Shown here: positions 29,595 to 41,164 of the stretch, in pieces
Layout: each line of letters opens with the position of its first letter
Numbering within the stretch: the first letter of the stretch is position 1
Assembly (NCBI GenBank): GCA_949316235.1
Contig: OX438744.1
Span: 3,911,710-3,975,709, forward strand
Reading direction: 5' to 3'
From: Oegoconia quadripuncta
Taxonomy: Eukaryota; Arthropoda; Insecta; Lepidoptera; Autostichidae
Length of the DNA: 64,000 nt
Notes under the pieces: generated by a model
What the model was told of the DNA's origin: nothing
What the model saw: the letters and a program-made list of their open reading frames with translations, nothing else
The model's database searches: none
Position numbers and translations under genes: made by a program

Positions 29595-30145
29595 TTCAGC
29601 AAGGTTCCTGTTGATATACAAAATCTTCCTTTCAATAAATTTAACGATACTATAAAACAGAAACTTATTAAGAAAGCATATTATTATAAAATATCAGATG
29701 ATAAACATTCATGGACATAACCAACCCGTTCGCATAACCAGGCTTATTAGACGACCGATTGGTGTAGTGGATAGTGGTTCGAATCCCGCGAGGGGTAAAT
29801 GTTTGTGTGATGGATACGAACATTTATTCCCGAGTCTTGGATGTGTATATAAATATTTATGTATGTTTATCCGTTTATCTTGTATCCGTAGCACAAGCTT
29901 TGCTTAGTTTGGGACTAGATGATTGGTGTAAGTGTCCGAAATATTTATTTATTTATTTATTTATTATAATATAAAATAATAATTAATTATTTTGTAAGAT
30001 AAAGACCTTTTTTTTTTAAAGGCCAACCTCTCGAGTTTCTTTCTTGTTCTTCTCAGGGGAAAATTGCCTTTAAAAATTTAAAATTTGACTATTTTAAGTG
30101 TACCCTGTGTACCTACAAAATAAAGCATTTTTGATTTGATTTAAT
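29595..30145 (+). pseudogene. LINE-3 3' end, split by SINE-B
   Basis: 29595-29745 encodes KVPVDIQNLPFNKFNDTIKQ and KLIKKAYY. The SINE-B (29749-29965) follows, then the LINE-3 3' UTR with CCTCTCGAGTTTCTT, CTCAGGGGAAAATTGCC, ACTATTTTAAGTGTACCC, AATAAAGC and a TTGATTTGATT tail. The frame is close to the copy at 61050-61170 and has a 3-bp insertion (TAT) near 29689. Confidence 0.8.
29749..29965 (+). mobile_element. SINE-B nested in LINE-3
   Basis: GACGACCGATTGGTGTAGTG is present, but the region up to the B box is deleted (GATAGTGGTTCGAATCCCGC). The body and the TGGGACTAGATGATTGGTGT end are intact, with an ATTTATTTATTTATT tail. Confidence 0.85.
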
Positions 30146-30263
30146 CAATATTCCGTTTCCAAAGTTTAGAAATAGCCGATATAGCCTGCTAAACTTTTCT
30201 AAAATAGTAGTTACTCTTAGGATAAAAATGTACACTATGTCGTGATGTTTCTGTAAACACTTT

Positions 30264-30607
30264 TTTTTTTTTTTTTTTTTTTTTTATTCTCAACGGGTTA
30301 GCACTTGACCTCAATCACACCTGATGTTAAGTGAAGATGAGGCCGAAGGTGGAAGCGTACTGACCCGGAAACCCAAATAATTTGGGGAACTGGCTATCTT
30401 ATCTCTGACAACCGGAACACAACAATGCTATTAACATTGCTGTTTGGCGGCAGATTTAGATAAGATGGTGGTAGCTAGCCAGGCGGACATTTAAAATGCC
30501 CTACCACCAACCAAACCGAGTACTAAACATGTACCCCGATGGGGATCGAACCCGCGACCTCCGATTCGTAAACCCTATGTTGTTTACATTGAGCCACGGA
30601 GGCGGTT
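30264..30607 (-). mobile_element. SINE-A, full-length copy (GAGAAT subfamily)
   Basis: Complete on minus. It shares ATTCTCAACGGGTTAGC, GAGGCCGAAGG and the AAATAATTTGGGG variant with 10463-10803. It follows a long T-run, which is the A tail in reverse. Confidence 0.9.
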
Positions 30608-31684
30608 TATATCAAATAAAACCATTTTCAAACAAACATAAACCTATAACCACTTATCTTGACTTTTCGAAGACATTAAAAAATTGTCGCTCACCACGCT
30701 CCATGATAGTCTTACTACCCAATTGCGAGCACTCCAATCACTCGGTGTGACGTCAGACAAATACGCTACGATGTTGCGGCCCTTAGTGGAATAGTGTTAT
30801 TCCTCTATGGTGGAATCCACGCTACCGAAGGAGATATTAAAAACTTACGAGAGGTACTATAGAAATAACACGTTCAACCACAGGTAACGATAGAGGCGAT
30901 TTCAGTATTCAGTATGTTTATTGCAGTATCATAAATATAAAGTACATGCTTTAAGAGTATAAGTTTATATACAAAAATAATGAGCATGCTTCTCTAAATT
31001 GGCGTCGTAGGCGCCGCCAAACCAAACATTGACATGTAATTAAATTAACTATATTATATATAATTTACACGCTAAATAAACATATTACAATAGTAAATTA
31101 TTTAGGTAAACTCAATTTGTATTAACGGCGATGGGCAGCGCTGCACGCGCCCATTGTGTTGGATTTATTGAGTTACATTTTGGATTTTCAATGAAAAGAT
31201 CCCACTCTCTGAAGTACCTACTCCAATGCAAATCTATAATAGAAAATCTGTTAGAAGCAAGTTTACAAGTTATCCAAATTATTTTTTACAATCTTCGCGA
31301 CAACTGCTTCCGTCGAGCTCTCTTGTTCTGCGTTAAAAAGAATTAAAACTTACCTTAGAAGTATGCAAGGGTAAGAGAAGGTCAGCTCTGGAATAAGAAA
31401 CAGCAAAGATTTCGAGTCATTAAAAATTTCCTATCCGTCGATCGGCGAGTAGCCTTTATATATAAGTAAAGATTTCATTAATATTCGTTTTTCGTATTTC
31501 GATATTTTTCTTGAGAAAAAATTTAACCATAAGCTCGAGCGAACAAAAAACGTCACACCAGGAATCGCCACTGGGTAACGATCTCACTAAGTTACTAGAG
31601 TTTCTCGGTAAAAATTTCGCAAAAAAAGCGGCAAAAATTCATCGACAATCGTTTTCTCCCTTGAATTATTTGCTGATATAATAA
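30608..31684. other. No gene or repeat recognised
   Basis: About 1.1 kb of AT-rich sequence. The frame at 31131-31346 has no recognisable motif. Confidence 0.4.
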
Positions 31685-32270
31685 ATCAAAATCAAATCAA
31701 ATCACAATATTTTATTTCATAGGATAAAATTATCACTTGAAAACGTCACTATTAATATTAATATTACATATTTTAATTTTACTGCTCATTCACAAAGCTG
31801 ACTCCCCAAAGAAGAACGAGCAAGAAACTCTAGGGTTGCTCTTTTAAACAGATTATAGGTTGTGATTTGATAACTACAAGAATAATAAGAGAGATAAGCA
31901 AGCATGGACATATGTCCATGCTTGCTTATCATTCAAATAGTCAGTGATTTAATAATAGCCTTTTGTTATATTTTATGATTGCTTTAAATTTATTTAAAGG
32001 CAAATTTTGAATGTCTACTGGAACCTTATACCTAATAAAAGCGTATACATTGCCCTTTGAAGGATTTACTAACTTTGTGAAGTCGGCTAACATAAACAGA
32101 TAACTGGTTCTTATTCCTTGTATTAACATTGTTCTCATAAATGTATTGAGATGCCATTGTTAAGATATTAATTTCCTTAAACTTATCTCGAAGAGACACT
32201 CTAGGTCCTAATTTATAAATGGCACGAATAGCTAATATATTATTATAGTCTATGAATGAAAATACCTCAG
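31685..32270 (-). pseudogene. LINE-3 3' end with internal palindrome
   Basis: On minus, coding remnants (SRLHKVSKSF-like, YKVPVDIQNLPLNKFKAIIK) are followed by a 3' UTR and an (AAATC)n-type tail at about 31685. A 38-bp perfect palindrome interrupts it at 31893-31930. Confidence 0.75.
31893..31930. repeat. Perfect 38-bp palindrome, no spacer
   Basis: GATAAGCAAGCATGGACAT followed by its exact reverse complement. The right half is the LINE-3 sequence (compare 59289-59313); the left is the added copy. Confidence 0.95.
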
Positions 32271-32364
32271 TGCTTACAGACGAAAGTGTTTAATCAATAT
32301 CTGTTACCAGTGATTACTTATGTCACTGAAACGTAGCCTCTTACTGTGGGCCTCATAAGAAAGC

Positions 32365-32880
32365 TCAAAGTCACGCAACGAGCTATGGAGGGAGATATGA
32401 GGATGACCTCCATGGGCGAACGAAGGTCACTTACATAGCCCAGCGCATTAGCAAGTTGAAGTGGCAGAAGGCAGGGCACATAGCTCGAAAATCTGATGGC
32501 CGGTTTGGCATTAAGTTCTCGAGTGGAGACCAGGCCCGGCAAGCGTAGGATGTCCACTCACAAGGTGGGCTGACGACCAGAGGGCGGAGTGTGAGTTTTG
32601 TTTTGACTTAACTTTACTACTGCGTTCACGTTTACGTGACGACTTGTATGAAGAAATGTGCAGCGCCTCTAGCGGATAGTTTGCAAAACGATTTTTTTCA
32701 TAGATGCTTTTTTCGTAAACGCGAACGCGATGGTAAAGTTAAAAACGAGGTAAAACTCGCACTTCGCACACTGTTAAAGGTCGCGTTAAATCGCTAGAAG
32801 CGGGCCCGCTTCCAACCGGACCCTCTGGAGTTCTATGGGGGAGGCCTATGTTCAGCAGAGGACTGTTATGATGTTGAATG
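32365..32880 (+). pseudogene. RTE-type LINE 3' end, split by a MITE
   Basis: 32385-32580 encodes GRTKVTYIAQRISKLKWQKA and GHIARKSDGRF with stops. After the MITE at 32586-32772 the RT end resumes, with CTATGGGGGAGGCCTATGTT, CAGCAGAGGACTG and a GATG-like end. This is a decayed C-terminal remnant. Confidence 0.65.
32586..32772. mobile_element. MITE-Q inside the RTE remnant
   Basis: Left end GAGTGTGAGTTTTG, then TTAACTTTACTACTGCGTTC. Right end CGCGATGGTAAAGTTAAAAA, then CTCGCACTTCGCACACT. Inverted ends of about 55-60 bp with mismatches and no coding capacity. Confidence 0.65.
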
Positions 32881-32984
32881 CTTCATACCTAAAGTCTATC
32901 AACAAGGAACATTTCGGCGAATGAATAATTATCTATTTATGAATAAGCTTTATGAAGAATAAGAACAATCAACAGATTTTACCT

Positions 32985-33215
32985 ACAAAAGGATCACTTA
33001 AAAACGTTACATTTTTTAACTTAATATTCACTTTTTCACTGAGTCTCCAGAGAACGAGCAGGAATCTCAAGGGTTGCTCTTAAGTACCTATACGTTTTGG
33101 GTTACAATTTTGTGACCCGACGAAACAAATAAAAACATTGTTAATCCCGACCGGCCTATGTCCATGCTTGATTATCATCCTATAATCAGAAATATTCTAA
33201 TAACTTTTGTAACTA
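32985..33215 (-). mobile_element. LINE-3 3' UTR, diverged
   Basis: CAGAGAACGAGCAGGAATCT, AGGGTTGCTCTTAAG and GGCCTATGTCCATGCTTGAT match the reversed LINE-3 end at 59170-59330 with many changes. Confidence 0.6.
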
Positions 33216-35114
33216 ATAATAATTTCATAAAATTCATATTTTACGCCGAGAGCGTGCCCCCCGCCTCCCTCCATTCCGCTATTCCCCAGCCGCTCTCAAT
33301 AGCTAATAATAAAAATATTTCCTAATACTATTAAGCCGACGTTCCCGTATCTTCGTAAATTTCCCGCGGGTACGCTATTACCATGTCAGCGGGTATCGGG
33401 AAATCAGTCGATTACAACGGAGAATTTCCCAAAACAGGTAATATTTCAGTGTTGCCAATCTTTTTGTCTATCGACAGTAAGGCCGATGCTTTAGGTGGAA
33501 GAAAGGGTTGTTTAAGTGAGGTTATTGAGCCAATTTTTCCCCGATTACCGCGAATCCAAATAGGTTATTTCGCGCCTACTCGACTTTAACATACTGTTGA
33601 GTAATCTAGTCGAGTATTTATTAGTGCAGTTGATTTAATAGTGCATTGTTATCCTAGGGATAAAAGTAAATAAGTCTTTAACCCAAGATAAACACTATGC
33701 TTTTCATTACGAATACAAGGAAAGTAAAAATAAAAACATGAGATTACAAATGTCTGCTATACGGAAGTAAACTCTACAATGCAACTCGAAAAAACAAATG
33801 AAGATCGGATTGCCGCTTTCCCGCCTATTTTGTTTTGTTTTTTTTTTCTGTACCCGGCCAGCTATTCAGCCATTATTTTTCATTTTCGTCATTGAAAAAA
33901 TGGTAAATATTTTGCCCAAATCTAAGTTATTTTAAAGAAACAGTTGAAACGAAATTATAATAAAGTAATTAAAAAAAATGTATTCTTTAATTTAATGCTA
34001 AAACTTTATGTTATTTAAATTATAAATCGCGTTGTAATTGTGTGGATGTAGAGAAAGTTGCCACATGGTTCAATATAGATAGAACTATTTTAATTTGACA
34101 GCTGTCACTTGAAAACGATTCGCCCTAGGGCTGAAAAGTATACTTTCATTCAACCCACTCCTTAGGCAACTTCAGACCTACTTTCCGAGTATAAGTAATG
34201 AAAATATTATTTTTAGTCCCCGACGAAAAATTGTTTTGTTTGACGGGGATTATGTGTGCGTATAAATATATTTCATTTACGTATTTATTTGCTTCAATAC
34301 TCCAGTAGAAGGCACCAGTGTTGCAGAGTTCGTTTTATTACGAAACATTCATGGTTCAAGTCGCTTTTTTTTACTAAACTCTAGTATCGAAAATTCGTTA
34401 CTAAGAAAGAAAAAGAAATGGTGGGCGCGACACTTTTTCATTACAATAACTTTCAAAGCAATATGTGTACCGCTATTATAATTAAAAGTACCAGGAGAAG
34501 AGAAGTTACTAATGGATGGCGACTATCCTGCGCGGGCTTCGATTCTCATTCAATACGAGCATTGAATAATCTGTTCTGTTTATAATTTTTACCTCGACCT
34601 GATGGAGCCCCGGTATTCTATACAAGAAATGTACGCTTGTACTCAATCCACACTCTATATTTGACCCCAATAAGTACAAAGCTGATATATCAGTATGTTT
34701 ACTTTCGAAACTGGGTCAGGTGCTATCTGAAAAGTATTAAGCTATACATCTTGGGTAACAATGTTGGGAAAATATATAGCACAGGATGTTATTTATCAGT
34801 AACATTGAAGATTGTGATCGCTGCATATATGAGACGTCATCAGTTCCATTTTCTTGTGAACAACGAGTAGTGAGTAGCTGGGAAAATCGTCATTTGTTTT
34901 CCACATTCGATTTTCGACTACCTGAATTGATGATTAAATGAAAAAGTTTTTATTGTGCCCGCAATTTTTTTTTTCGTTCGTGGCGGAGGAGCGATGTAAT
35001 TAGACTGAGACTTTTACTTGCGATAATTTTAAAGTTACTAATATTTTGCATATAGATAGAGTACCTATCAGTGATATAATAAAATTGTTTTCTAACTAAT
35101 CTATAGGTTGATTT
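33216..35114. other. No gene; short repeat at 34206-34265
   Basis: 1.9 kb without a recognised element, apart from the CCCCGACGAAAAATTG motif also seen near 515. No conserved frame. Confidence 0.4.
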
Positions 35115-35131
35115 AGGTATAGAGGTATTTA
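35115..35131 (+). repeat. Target site duplication, 5' copy, of the R1-clade element
   Basis: AGGTATAGAGGTATTTA matches AGGTATAGAAGTATTTA at 38912-38928 in 16 of 17 positions. About 25 bp lie between it and the first clear element sequence, perhaps a 5' extra sequence. Confidence 0.6.
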
Positions 35132-35160
35132 ACAACTAAAATTTAATAACTAAAAGAGGG

Positions 35161-38100
35161 GCAGAGGGCATACTGCCCCCTCCCACCTTGTCGAGGGGTC
35201 GAGGCTTTGTGGCGGTCCGCTGGGGAGAGATATGCCTAATTGGGGTGTATTTCTCCCCCAATAGGACTCTCGCCGAGTTCGAAGTGTTCCTGGACCAGAT
35301 AGGGGCTCTCATTGGGCAGACCCTACCGTGTCCGGCGCTCGTCGTGGGTGACCTCAACGCCAAATCGGTGGCGTGGGGCTGTCCCGCGACGGACACTCGG
35401 GGAGATCTCCTTGCGGAGTGGGCGGCGGCTGCCGGCCTCTGGGTTCTGAACCAGGGGTCGGCCAACACCTGCGTGCGCTGGCAGGGGGGGTCCATCGTGG
35501 ACGTTTCGTTCATGACCCCCGCCGTCGCACGGCGTGTCCGTGATTGGAGGGTTCTGGAGGATGTGGAGACGTTGTCGGACCACTTGTACATCCGGCTCGA
35601 CGTCTCCACATCCACAGAACGCGCGGACACGCGCCGTCGCCCCGACAGCCGAGCCTCGGCCCGATGGGCCTTGTCTAGCCTAAATCGCGAAGCGGTGGAG
35701 ATTGCTTCCATTGTCCAGGCCTGGGTAACACCTTCCAGGCCTGTGGAGGTCGAGGTCGAGAGTGAGTGGTTCCGGGACGCGCTGTCGCAGATCTGCGACG
35801 CCAGCATGTCCTGGGCCAAACCTCGACCTCCGAAGCGTCAGGTGTACTGGTGGTCTCAGGGGATCGGAGAAATCCGGTCCCGGTGTGTGGCGGCGAGACG
35901 CCAGTATACCCGGGCCCGCCGTAGGCGGGTCCGCGACGCCGACATGGAAGCTCAGCTGTACGGTGCCTATCGAGAGGTTAAGAAGGCCCTACAGCTCTCC
36001 ATCGCCGACGCGAAGGCTAGTGCCAGAGCGGAGCTCCTTGAGACTCTGAACCGTGATCCATGGAGGAGGCCGTACAAGATGGTCAGGGGCAAACTTCGCC
36101 CCTGGTCGCCCCCCCTGACGGAGAGTCTCGAGCCTCGACTGCTGGAGGAGGTTGTTTCGTCGCTGTTTCCGAGCAGGGCGGAACACCTCCCTCCGGCGAT
36201 GGCGCCCCCACGACGTCACGCCGACGTCGTGGATGCGAGCGCGGAAGTCGAGGTCCCTCCGGTAACGGAGGGAGAGCTAGGCGCGGCCGTGTTGAGGATG
36301 AAATCCAAAAACACGGCTCCGGGACCCGACAGAGTCCCGGGACGCGTCCTGGCTCTGGCACTGGAGGCCCTCGGGGGGAGATTCCGCGGTCTACTGGACG
36401 CCTGTCTACTGTCCGGCCGTTTTCCGGTTATCTGGAAAACCGGCCGGCTCGTCCTGATAAGGAAGGACGGGCGTCCCGCGGAATCCCCCTCAGCCTACCG
36501 TCCGATCGTGCTATTGGACGAGCGCATTATATGCTGTCGCCTCGTCAAGCACCTCCGAGACGTGGGCCCCGACTTGTCCTAAAATCAGTTCGGAATCCGA
36601 GAGGGAAGGGCGACCGTGGATGCGGTCGGCCGTATCAAGGCCCTCTCGGAAGAGGCGGCCGCCCAGGGCGGGGTGTTACTGGCGGTGTCGCTCGATATCA
36701 CAAACGCCTTCAACACCCTTCCCTGGGCCTGCATCATGGAGGCACTCCGCTATCACAACGTGCCTCCATACCTGCGCCTCATAGTCGAGGCCTACCTCTC
36801 GCAGAGATACGTAGAGTATCCGGTCCGGGACGGTACGCTGACAAGGTGGGAAACGTCGTGCGGTGTTCCACAGGGTTCGGTCCTGGGCCCTCTCCTGTGG
36901 AAAGTCGGGTACGACTGGGTGCTGCGGGGCGAGCTCCTTCCCGGAGCAGAGGTCACCTGTTATGCGGACGACACGCTGGTGACCTCCCGGGGGAGCTCGT
37001 ACCGAGACGCGGCACGCCTCGCCACTGTGTCAGTGGCACAGGTGGTGAGGCGTATAAGGATGCTCGGCCTGGAGGTGGCCCTCCACAAGTCCGAGGCGCT
37101 GTGCTTCCACCGCGCCCGGAAGGGGCCACCTCCCGGCGCGAGCATCCAAGTCGGTGGCACTCGGATCGAGGTCAAGCCCGGGATGAGGTATCTCGGACTC
37201 GTCCTCGACCCGCGCTGGAGTTTCCGCGTACACTTCGCCCGCCTGGCCCCCCGATTGGTCGCGGCATCGGCTGCCCTAAGGCGGCTGATGCCAAACATCG
37301 GAGGGCCCGAGTCGGCAAGCCGCCGCCTCTACATGGGGGTGGTGCGGTCGATGGCCCTTTACGGGGCCCCGGTCTGGGCGGAGACCCTGACGGCCCGTAA
37401 TATCGCCCTCTTGAGGAAACCTCAGAGGGTGATGGCCGTCAGCGTCATACGCGGATACCGCACCATTTCTTTCGAGGCGGCGTGCGTAATGGCGGGCACA
37501 CCTCCCTGGGACCTGGAGGCGAGGGCCCAGGCGTCACTGTACAAGTGGCGCAAGGGCCTCCTCCTCCGGGGCGAGCATCCTGCTCCCAGGGAGGTGGAAG
37601 TGCGGAAACTCCAGGCTCGACAGTCCGTGTTGGGGATCTGGGGGGTAAGGCTGGCCTCGCCAGGGGCCGGCCACCGGACTGTCGAGGCGCTTCGCCCAGT
37701 AATAAGGGACTGGACGGAGCGCATGCGGGGCTCGCTTACCTTCCGGGCGGTGCAGGTTCTCTCGGGGCATGGCTGCTTCGGGAGATACCTGCACCGGATC
37801 GCCGGACGGGAAGCGACCGACGAGTGCCACCACTGTGGCTGCCACGAGGACACGGCGCAGCACACTCTTGAGGATTGCCCAGCTTGGGCAGGGGAGCGCC
37901 GCGACCTCGTCGCAGCGGTAGAGGACGATCTCTCCTTGCCGGCCATAGTCAAGGCTATGGTCGGCGACGAGAGGTCGTGGAAAGCGGTCCTCTCCTTCTG
38001 CGAGAGCGTGATCTCGCAGAAGGAGGCGGCGGAGAGAGAGAGGGAGGCCGATCCCTCCTCTCATCCCATCCGCCGCAGACGCACTGGGACCCGGAGAAGG

Positions 38101-38289
38101 GCGTATGCCCACCTTCTCCTCCCTACCACACGCAAGCCTCGCGAGAAGGCGCGCGTGGTGTTCCCACGCGCCTTCTTGAGGATGGCTGGACCAGGAGATT
38201 CCTCCCTGCTTCAGCCTATAGGAGGGCCCGCCGCCGCCGTTGCCCTGGCGGCGGGCGCCGCGCTGGCGTGGCTGCGGACGATTACCTAG
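35161..38289 (+). pseudogene. R1-clade ORF2: endonuclease-RT polyprotein with one stop
   Basis: One frame runs through from about 35161 to a TAG at 38287-38289, with a single TAA at 36580-36582. Endonuclease: VVGDLNAKSVAWGC, then GGSIVDVSF and LSDHLYI (the SDH motif). RT: PSAYRPIVLLD, LAVSLDITNAFNTLPW (motif A), GVPQGSVLGPLLW (motif B), YADDTLV at 36961 (motif C), and MRYLGLVLD. A short deletion seems to follow LLD (ERII comes too early). The C-terminus has CHHCGCHEDTAQHTLEDC, the CCHC pattern of R1-type elements. The enzyme would nick DNA and copy its RNA in the nucleus. This copy is almost certainly inactive: it is 5' truncated and carries a stop. Confidence 0.85.
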
Positions 38290-38825
38290 GGGTACCCGTG
38301 GCCACGCCGTTTCGGTGCGCGCGGAGGAACACCGGGGGGTTTTTAGTGGGTAGGACCGCTCCCGTCTGGAGCGGGGGGACGATCTCTCCTTGCCGGCCGT
38401 AGTCAAGGCTATGGTCGGCGACGAGAAGTCGTGGAAAGCGGTCCTCTCCTTCTGCGAGAGCGTGATCTCGCAGAAGGAGGCGGCGGAGAGAGAGAGGGAG
38501 GCCGATCCCTCCTCTCATCACATCCGCCGCAGACGCACTGGGACCCGGAGAAGGGCGTATGCCCACCTTCTCCCCCCTACCTAGCCTCGCGAGAAGGCGC
38601 GCATGGTGTTCCCACGCGCCTTCTTGAGGTGGCTGGACCAGGAGATTCCTCCCTGCTCAAGCCAACAGCCCGCCGCCGCCGTTGCCCTGGCGGCGGGCGC
38701 CGCGCTGGCGTGGCTGCGGACGACCGTACCGTACCGGGGGGTACCCGTGGCCACGCCGATTTTCGGTTCGCGCGGAGGAACACCGGGGGGTTTTTAGTGG
38801 GTAGGACCGCTCCCGTCTGGAGCGG
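37923..38825 (+). repeat. Tandem duplication of the R1 3' end
   Basis: Unit 1 is 37923-38377 and unit 2 is 38378 to about 38825. Both start GACGATCTCTCCTTGCCGGC and run to CGCTCCCGTCTGGAGCGG. They differ by substitutions and small indels near 38215 and 38280. Only unit 2 continues into the terminal 3' UTR and A-run. Confidence 0.9.
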
Positions 38826-38911
38826 TGAGTCCCACATATCCTCGCCCCTGACCCCCGTCAGCGGCGGGTCGAACGCGTAAATGCGTTTTCCCCCCGTCAC
38901 AAAAAAAAAAA

Positions 38912-38928
38912 AGGTATAGAAGTATTTA
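38912..38928 (+). repeat. Target site duplication, 3' copy, of the R1-clade element
   Basis: This is the partner of 35115-35131 and lies directly after the A-run. Confidence 0.6.
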
Positions 38929-39008
38929 GTTGTAACTTATACAATATTAAATTTAAATAACCACTATAAACTTCATTGTGTTGCAAAAATTACATAGAAC
39001 AACAACTA

Positions 39009-39374
39009 TTGGGTCTTTACTTATGAAATTGGAGTTGATCATATGTACAAATTGGAAAATGGAATATTATTTCAAGGTTTCACATGAAATATTTTTTTTA
39101 TTTCTGGGCTAAATCACATAATAAAAAAAATTGAACAGAGCTCTTTTCATGTGCTTCCCATAATCATTTCTTAGATTCGTTGAAACTTTTATAAAGCGGT
39201 TACTTTTAAAAATTAACACTGCCTATATTTAACTTAATTTTATCCGATAATACACACAAAGTTTAGCTTTTGGATTTATCGTTCCCAAAAAAAATTCAAA
39301 AATGTTTGTATGGAGAAAACAGTCTTAATGAAATTCTTCATACAAAACGCCAATTTCATAGGTAAGGCCCTAAT
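39009..39374 (-). mobile_element. MITE-G copy 2 (reverse)
   Basis: TTGGGTCTTTACTTATGAAA at the left and ACGCCAATTTCATAGGTAAG at the right. The interior matches 2839-3260 in reverse (for example GAACAGAGCTCTTTTCATGT). Confidence 0.8.
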
Positions 39375-39574
39375 ATTTTCTTTAAAAAATTCGACCAATC
39401 TTATACTTTATAATTTATAAATTTCCTCCAAGCAAACATACCTAAAGTAGCTATAAATGCAAAAACTTAGGAACTTTAAGTTCATCGGAAGGATATAAGC
39501 CTATCCCATGAAGCGATTTTCATCGCATTCTATGTATATACGGATCTTAATCACCACGTGCACAAAACATCGCC

Positions 39575-40160
39575 ATCTTTATCTCAAATGGTGTGGTAAG
39601 AGACATCCCAAACATAAGCGTTTGGGTTTTTTTTTGTTATGCACAACGGGTTGGTACTTGACCTCAATCACACCTGATGTTAAGTGAAGATGAGGTCGAA
39701 GGTGGAAGCGTACTGACCCGGAAACCCCAACACATTTGGAGGACTGGCTATCTTATCTCTGACAACCGGAACACAACAATGCTATTAACATTGCTGCTTG
39801 GCGGCAGATTTAGATAAGATGGTGGTAGCTAGCCAGGCGGACATTTAAAATGCCCTACCACCAACCAAACCGAGTACTTAAACACGTACCCCGCTGGGGA
39901 TCGAACCCGCGACCTCCGAATTGTAAGCCCAATGTTGTTTACATTGAGCCATGGAGGCGGTTCCAAACAATAAAAGATTAATGCTTGAAACAATATCCAT
40001 GGTTCACCTTTTGACATATCTAGAAACGCACACGTGACAGGGGGCGAGCCATCGCCGATGAAACGTGCAAGTCTATAGTGTTTTTTGGTGGAAATTCCCT
40101 TAGTCTTCATTTACGACACCCAACGTGAAGAGACGTCTTGGTTCAATACCACACTGCCAT
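39575..40160 (+). repeat. Repeat E copy split by SINE-A
   Basis: Left part: TTTATCTCAAATGGTGTGGT and CATCCCAAACATAAGCGTTT. Right part (from 39963): AACAATATCCATGGTTCACC, CACACGTGACAGGGGGCGAG and TACGACACCCAACGTGAAGA. SINE-A sits between. Confidence 0.65.
39624..39962 (-). mobile_element. SINE-A, full-length, inside repeat E
   Basis: All blocks from head to A tail are present on minus. The break falls after GCGTTTGGGT in repeat E. Confidence 0.9.
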
Positions 40161-40575
40161 GAATTACACATTTACATACAAAGTAGGTGCATAATTAATA
40201 CATTTTACACTTTATTAATACCTAAGTGGCTGGTTACTTAATTCTATTTAAGGTTAACTTAGTTTATTTATATAAAAATATGGTTATCCTAATTTCTTTT
40301 TATTCTTCCCCCAATAATACATCCGCCATCTTGGAGCACAAAGAGGCCTAGTGGAACAAAGACACATTCGAATATTATTTTTTAAAAGCGCAAAGGGAAA
40401 CAAAAGCTGAAGCAACGAGGCGTATCTTATTTGAATAAGTCGGGAATGAAAGCGCGCGTCGGATGAGAGGCAGGGCCGGGTTTCGGAGCCAATGAGTGAT
40501 TTAAAATCAATTCTAAGGTTAAAAGTCGATGCAGGTGAATCTTTACATTGCCACTTTTATACGTCGTGATTATGT
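40161..40575. other. No gene recognised
   Basis: No supported feature. Confidence 0.35.
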
Positions 40576-40972
40576 TTTTTTTTTTTAGTTTTATTTTCTC
40601 CTCTAGCAGAAGGCAAAGGGATCTAGCCCATAACAGCCATGTCTTATTTATGTTATTTCTTCAGTTTGTAAGTCAGTCTCAGTCAAAATAAGTAATTCTT
40701 CGTATACTTGGCGTATACAGAGTCTAATCACGGTCAAGTCATTCTTCAGTAAAGTGGCAGAATGCTTTACAAAAGATTTTGGCGGCTTCTTGTGGGAACC
40801 CGAAAGCTCCGTTACGCACTTTAATTTACACTTCCTTTCACCTGTACACCAACACTAACGTTTGCTGCCCAATATTCTGTCATTATTAAGCTTCAAAAGT
40901 TAGAATGCACAAATTATAAGAATTATAAAGAAAAATGCAACTTCACTCGCCGAGATCCAGCCAAAAAGCCCC
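40576..40972 (-). repeat. Repeat F copy 1
   Basis: The reverse complement of the copy at 43119-43495: CTAGCAGAAGGCAAAGGGAT, AGCCATGTCTTATTT, GTGGCAGAATGCTTTAC and TTGGCGGCTTCTTGTGGGAA. The T-run at the left is the A tail in reverse. Confidence 0.75.
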
Positions 40973-41029
40973 TTATGTCTTCAAATTGATTATTTATTTA
41001 TTTTGTTTATTTTACAACACTGCTGGAAG

Positions 41030-41150
41030 GCAACGGGATCTGAGCCCACACAGCCTAGTCTTCTGGTGTATTCCTTCTGTAGTAATTCTTCAGTAAAGTA
41101 ACAGAATGCTTTACAGTAGATTTTGACGGCTTGGCTTTACAGCAGAAGGT
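41030..41150 (-). repeat. Repeat F, diverged fragment
   Basis: CTGGAAGGCAACGGGATCTG, TCAGTAAAGTAACAGAATGC and TTTGACGGCTTGG resemble part of repeat F. Confidence 0.5.
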
Positions 41151-41164
41151 AACAAGGTAACAGA

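Larger units (their letters stand above)
35156..38911 (+). mobile_element. R1-clade non-LTR retrotransposon, 5' truncated
   Basis: A GC-rich element with an AP-endonuclease remnant, RT and a C-terminal CCHC motif, ending in a 12-bp A-run. The 5' part (ORF1 and the start of the endonuclease) is missing. No RNase H was seen. The last 455 bp are tandemly duplicated. A 17-bp target duplication flanks it, so this is a dispersed insertion, not an rDNA copy. Confidence 0.85.

Noticed and set aside
35136..38900. Long minus-strand and off-frame ORFs across the R1 element (for example 35136-35819, 36060-37400, 37534-38406)
   Set aside because: They overlap the clear RT polyprotein frame and arise from high GC content and few stops.
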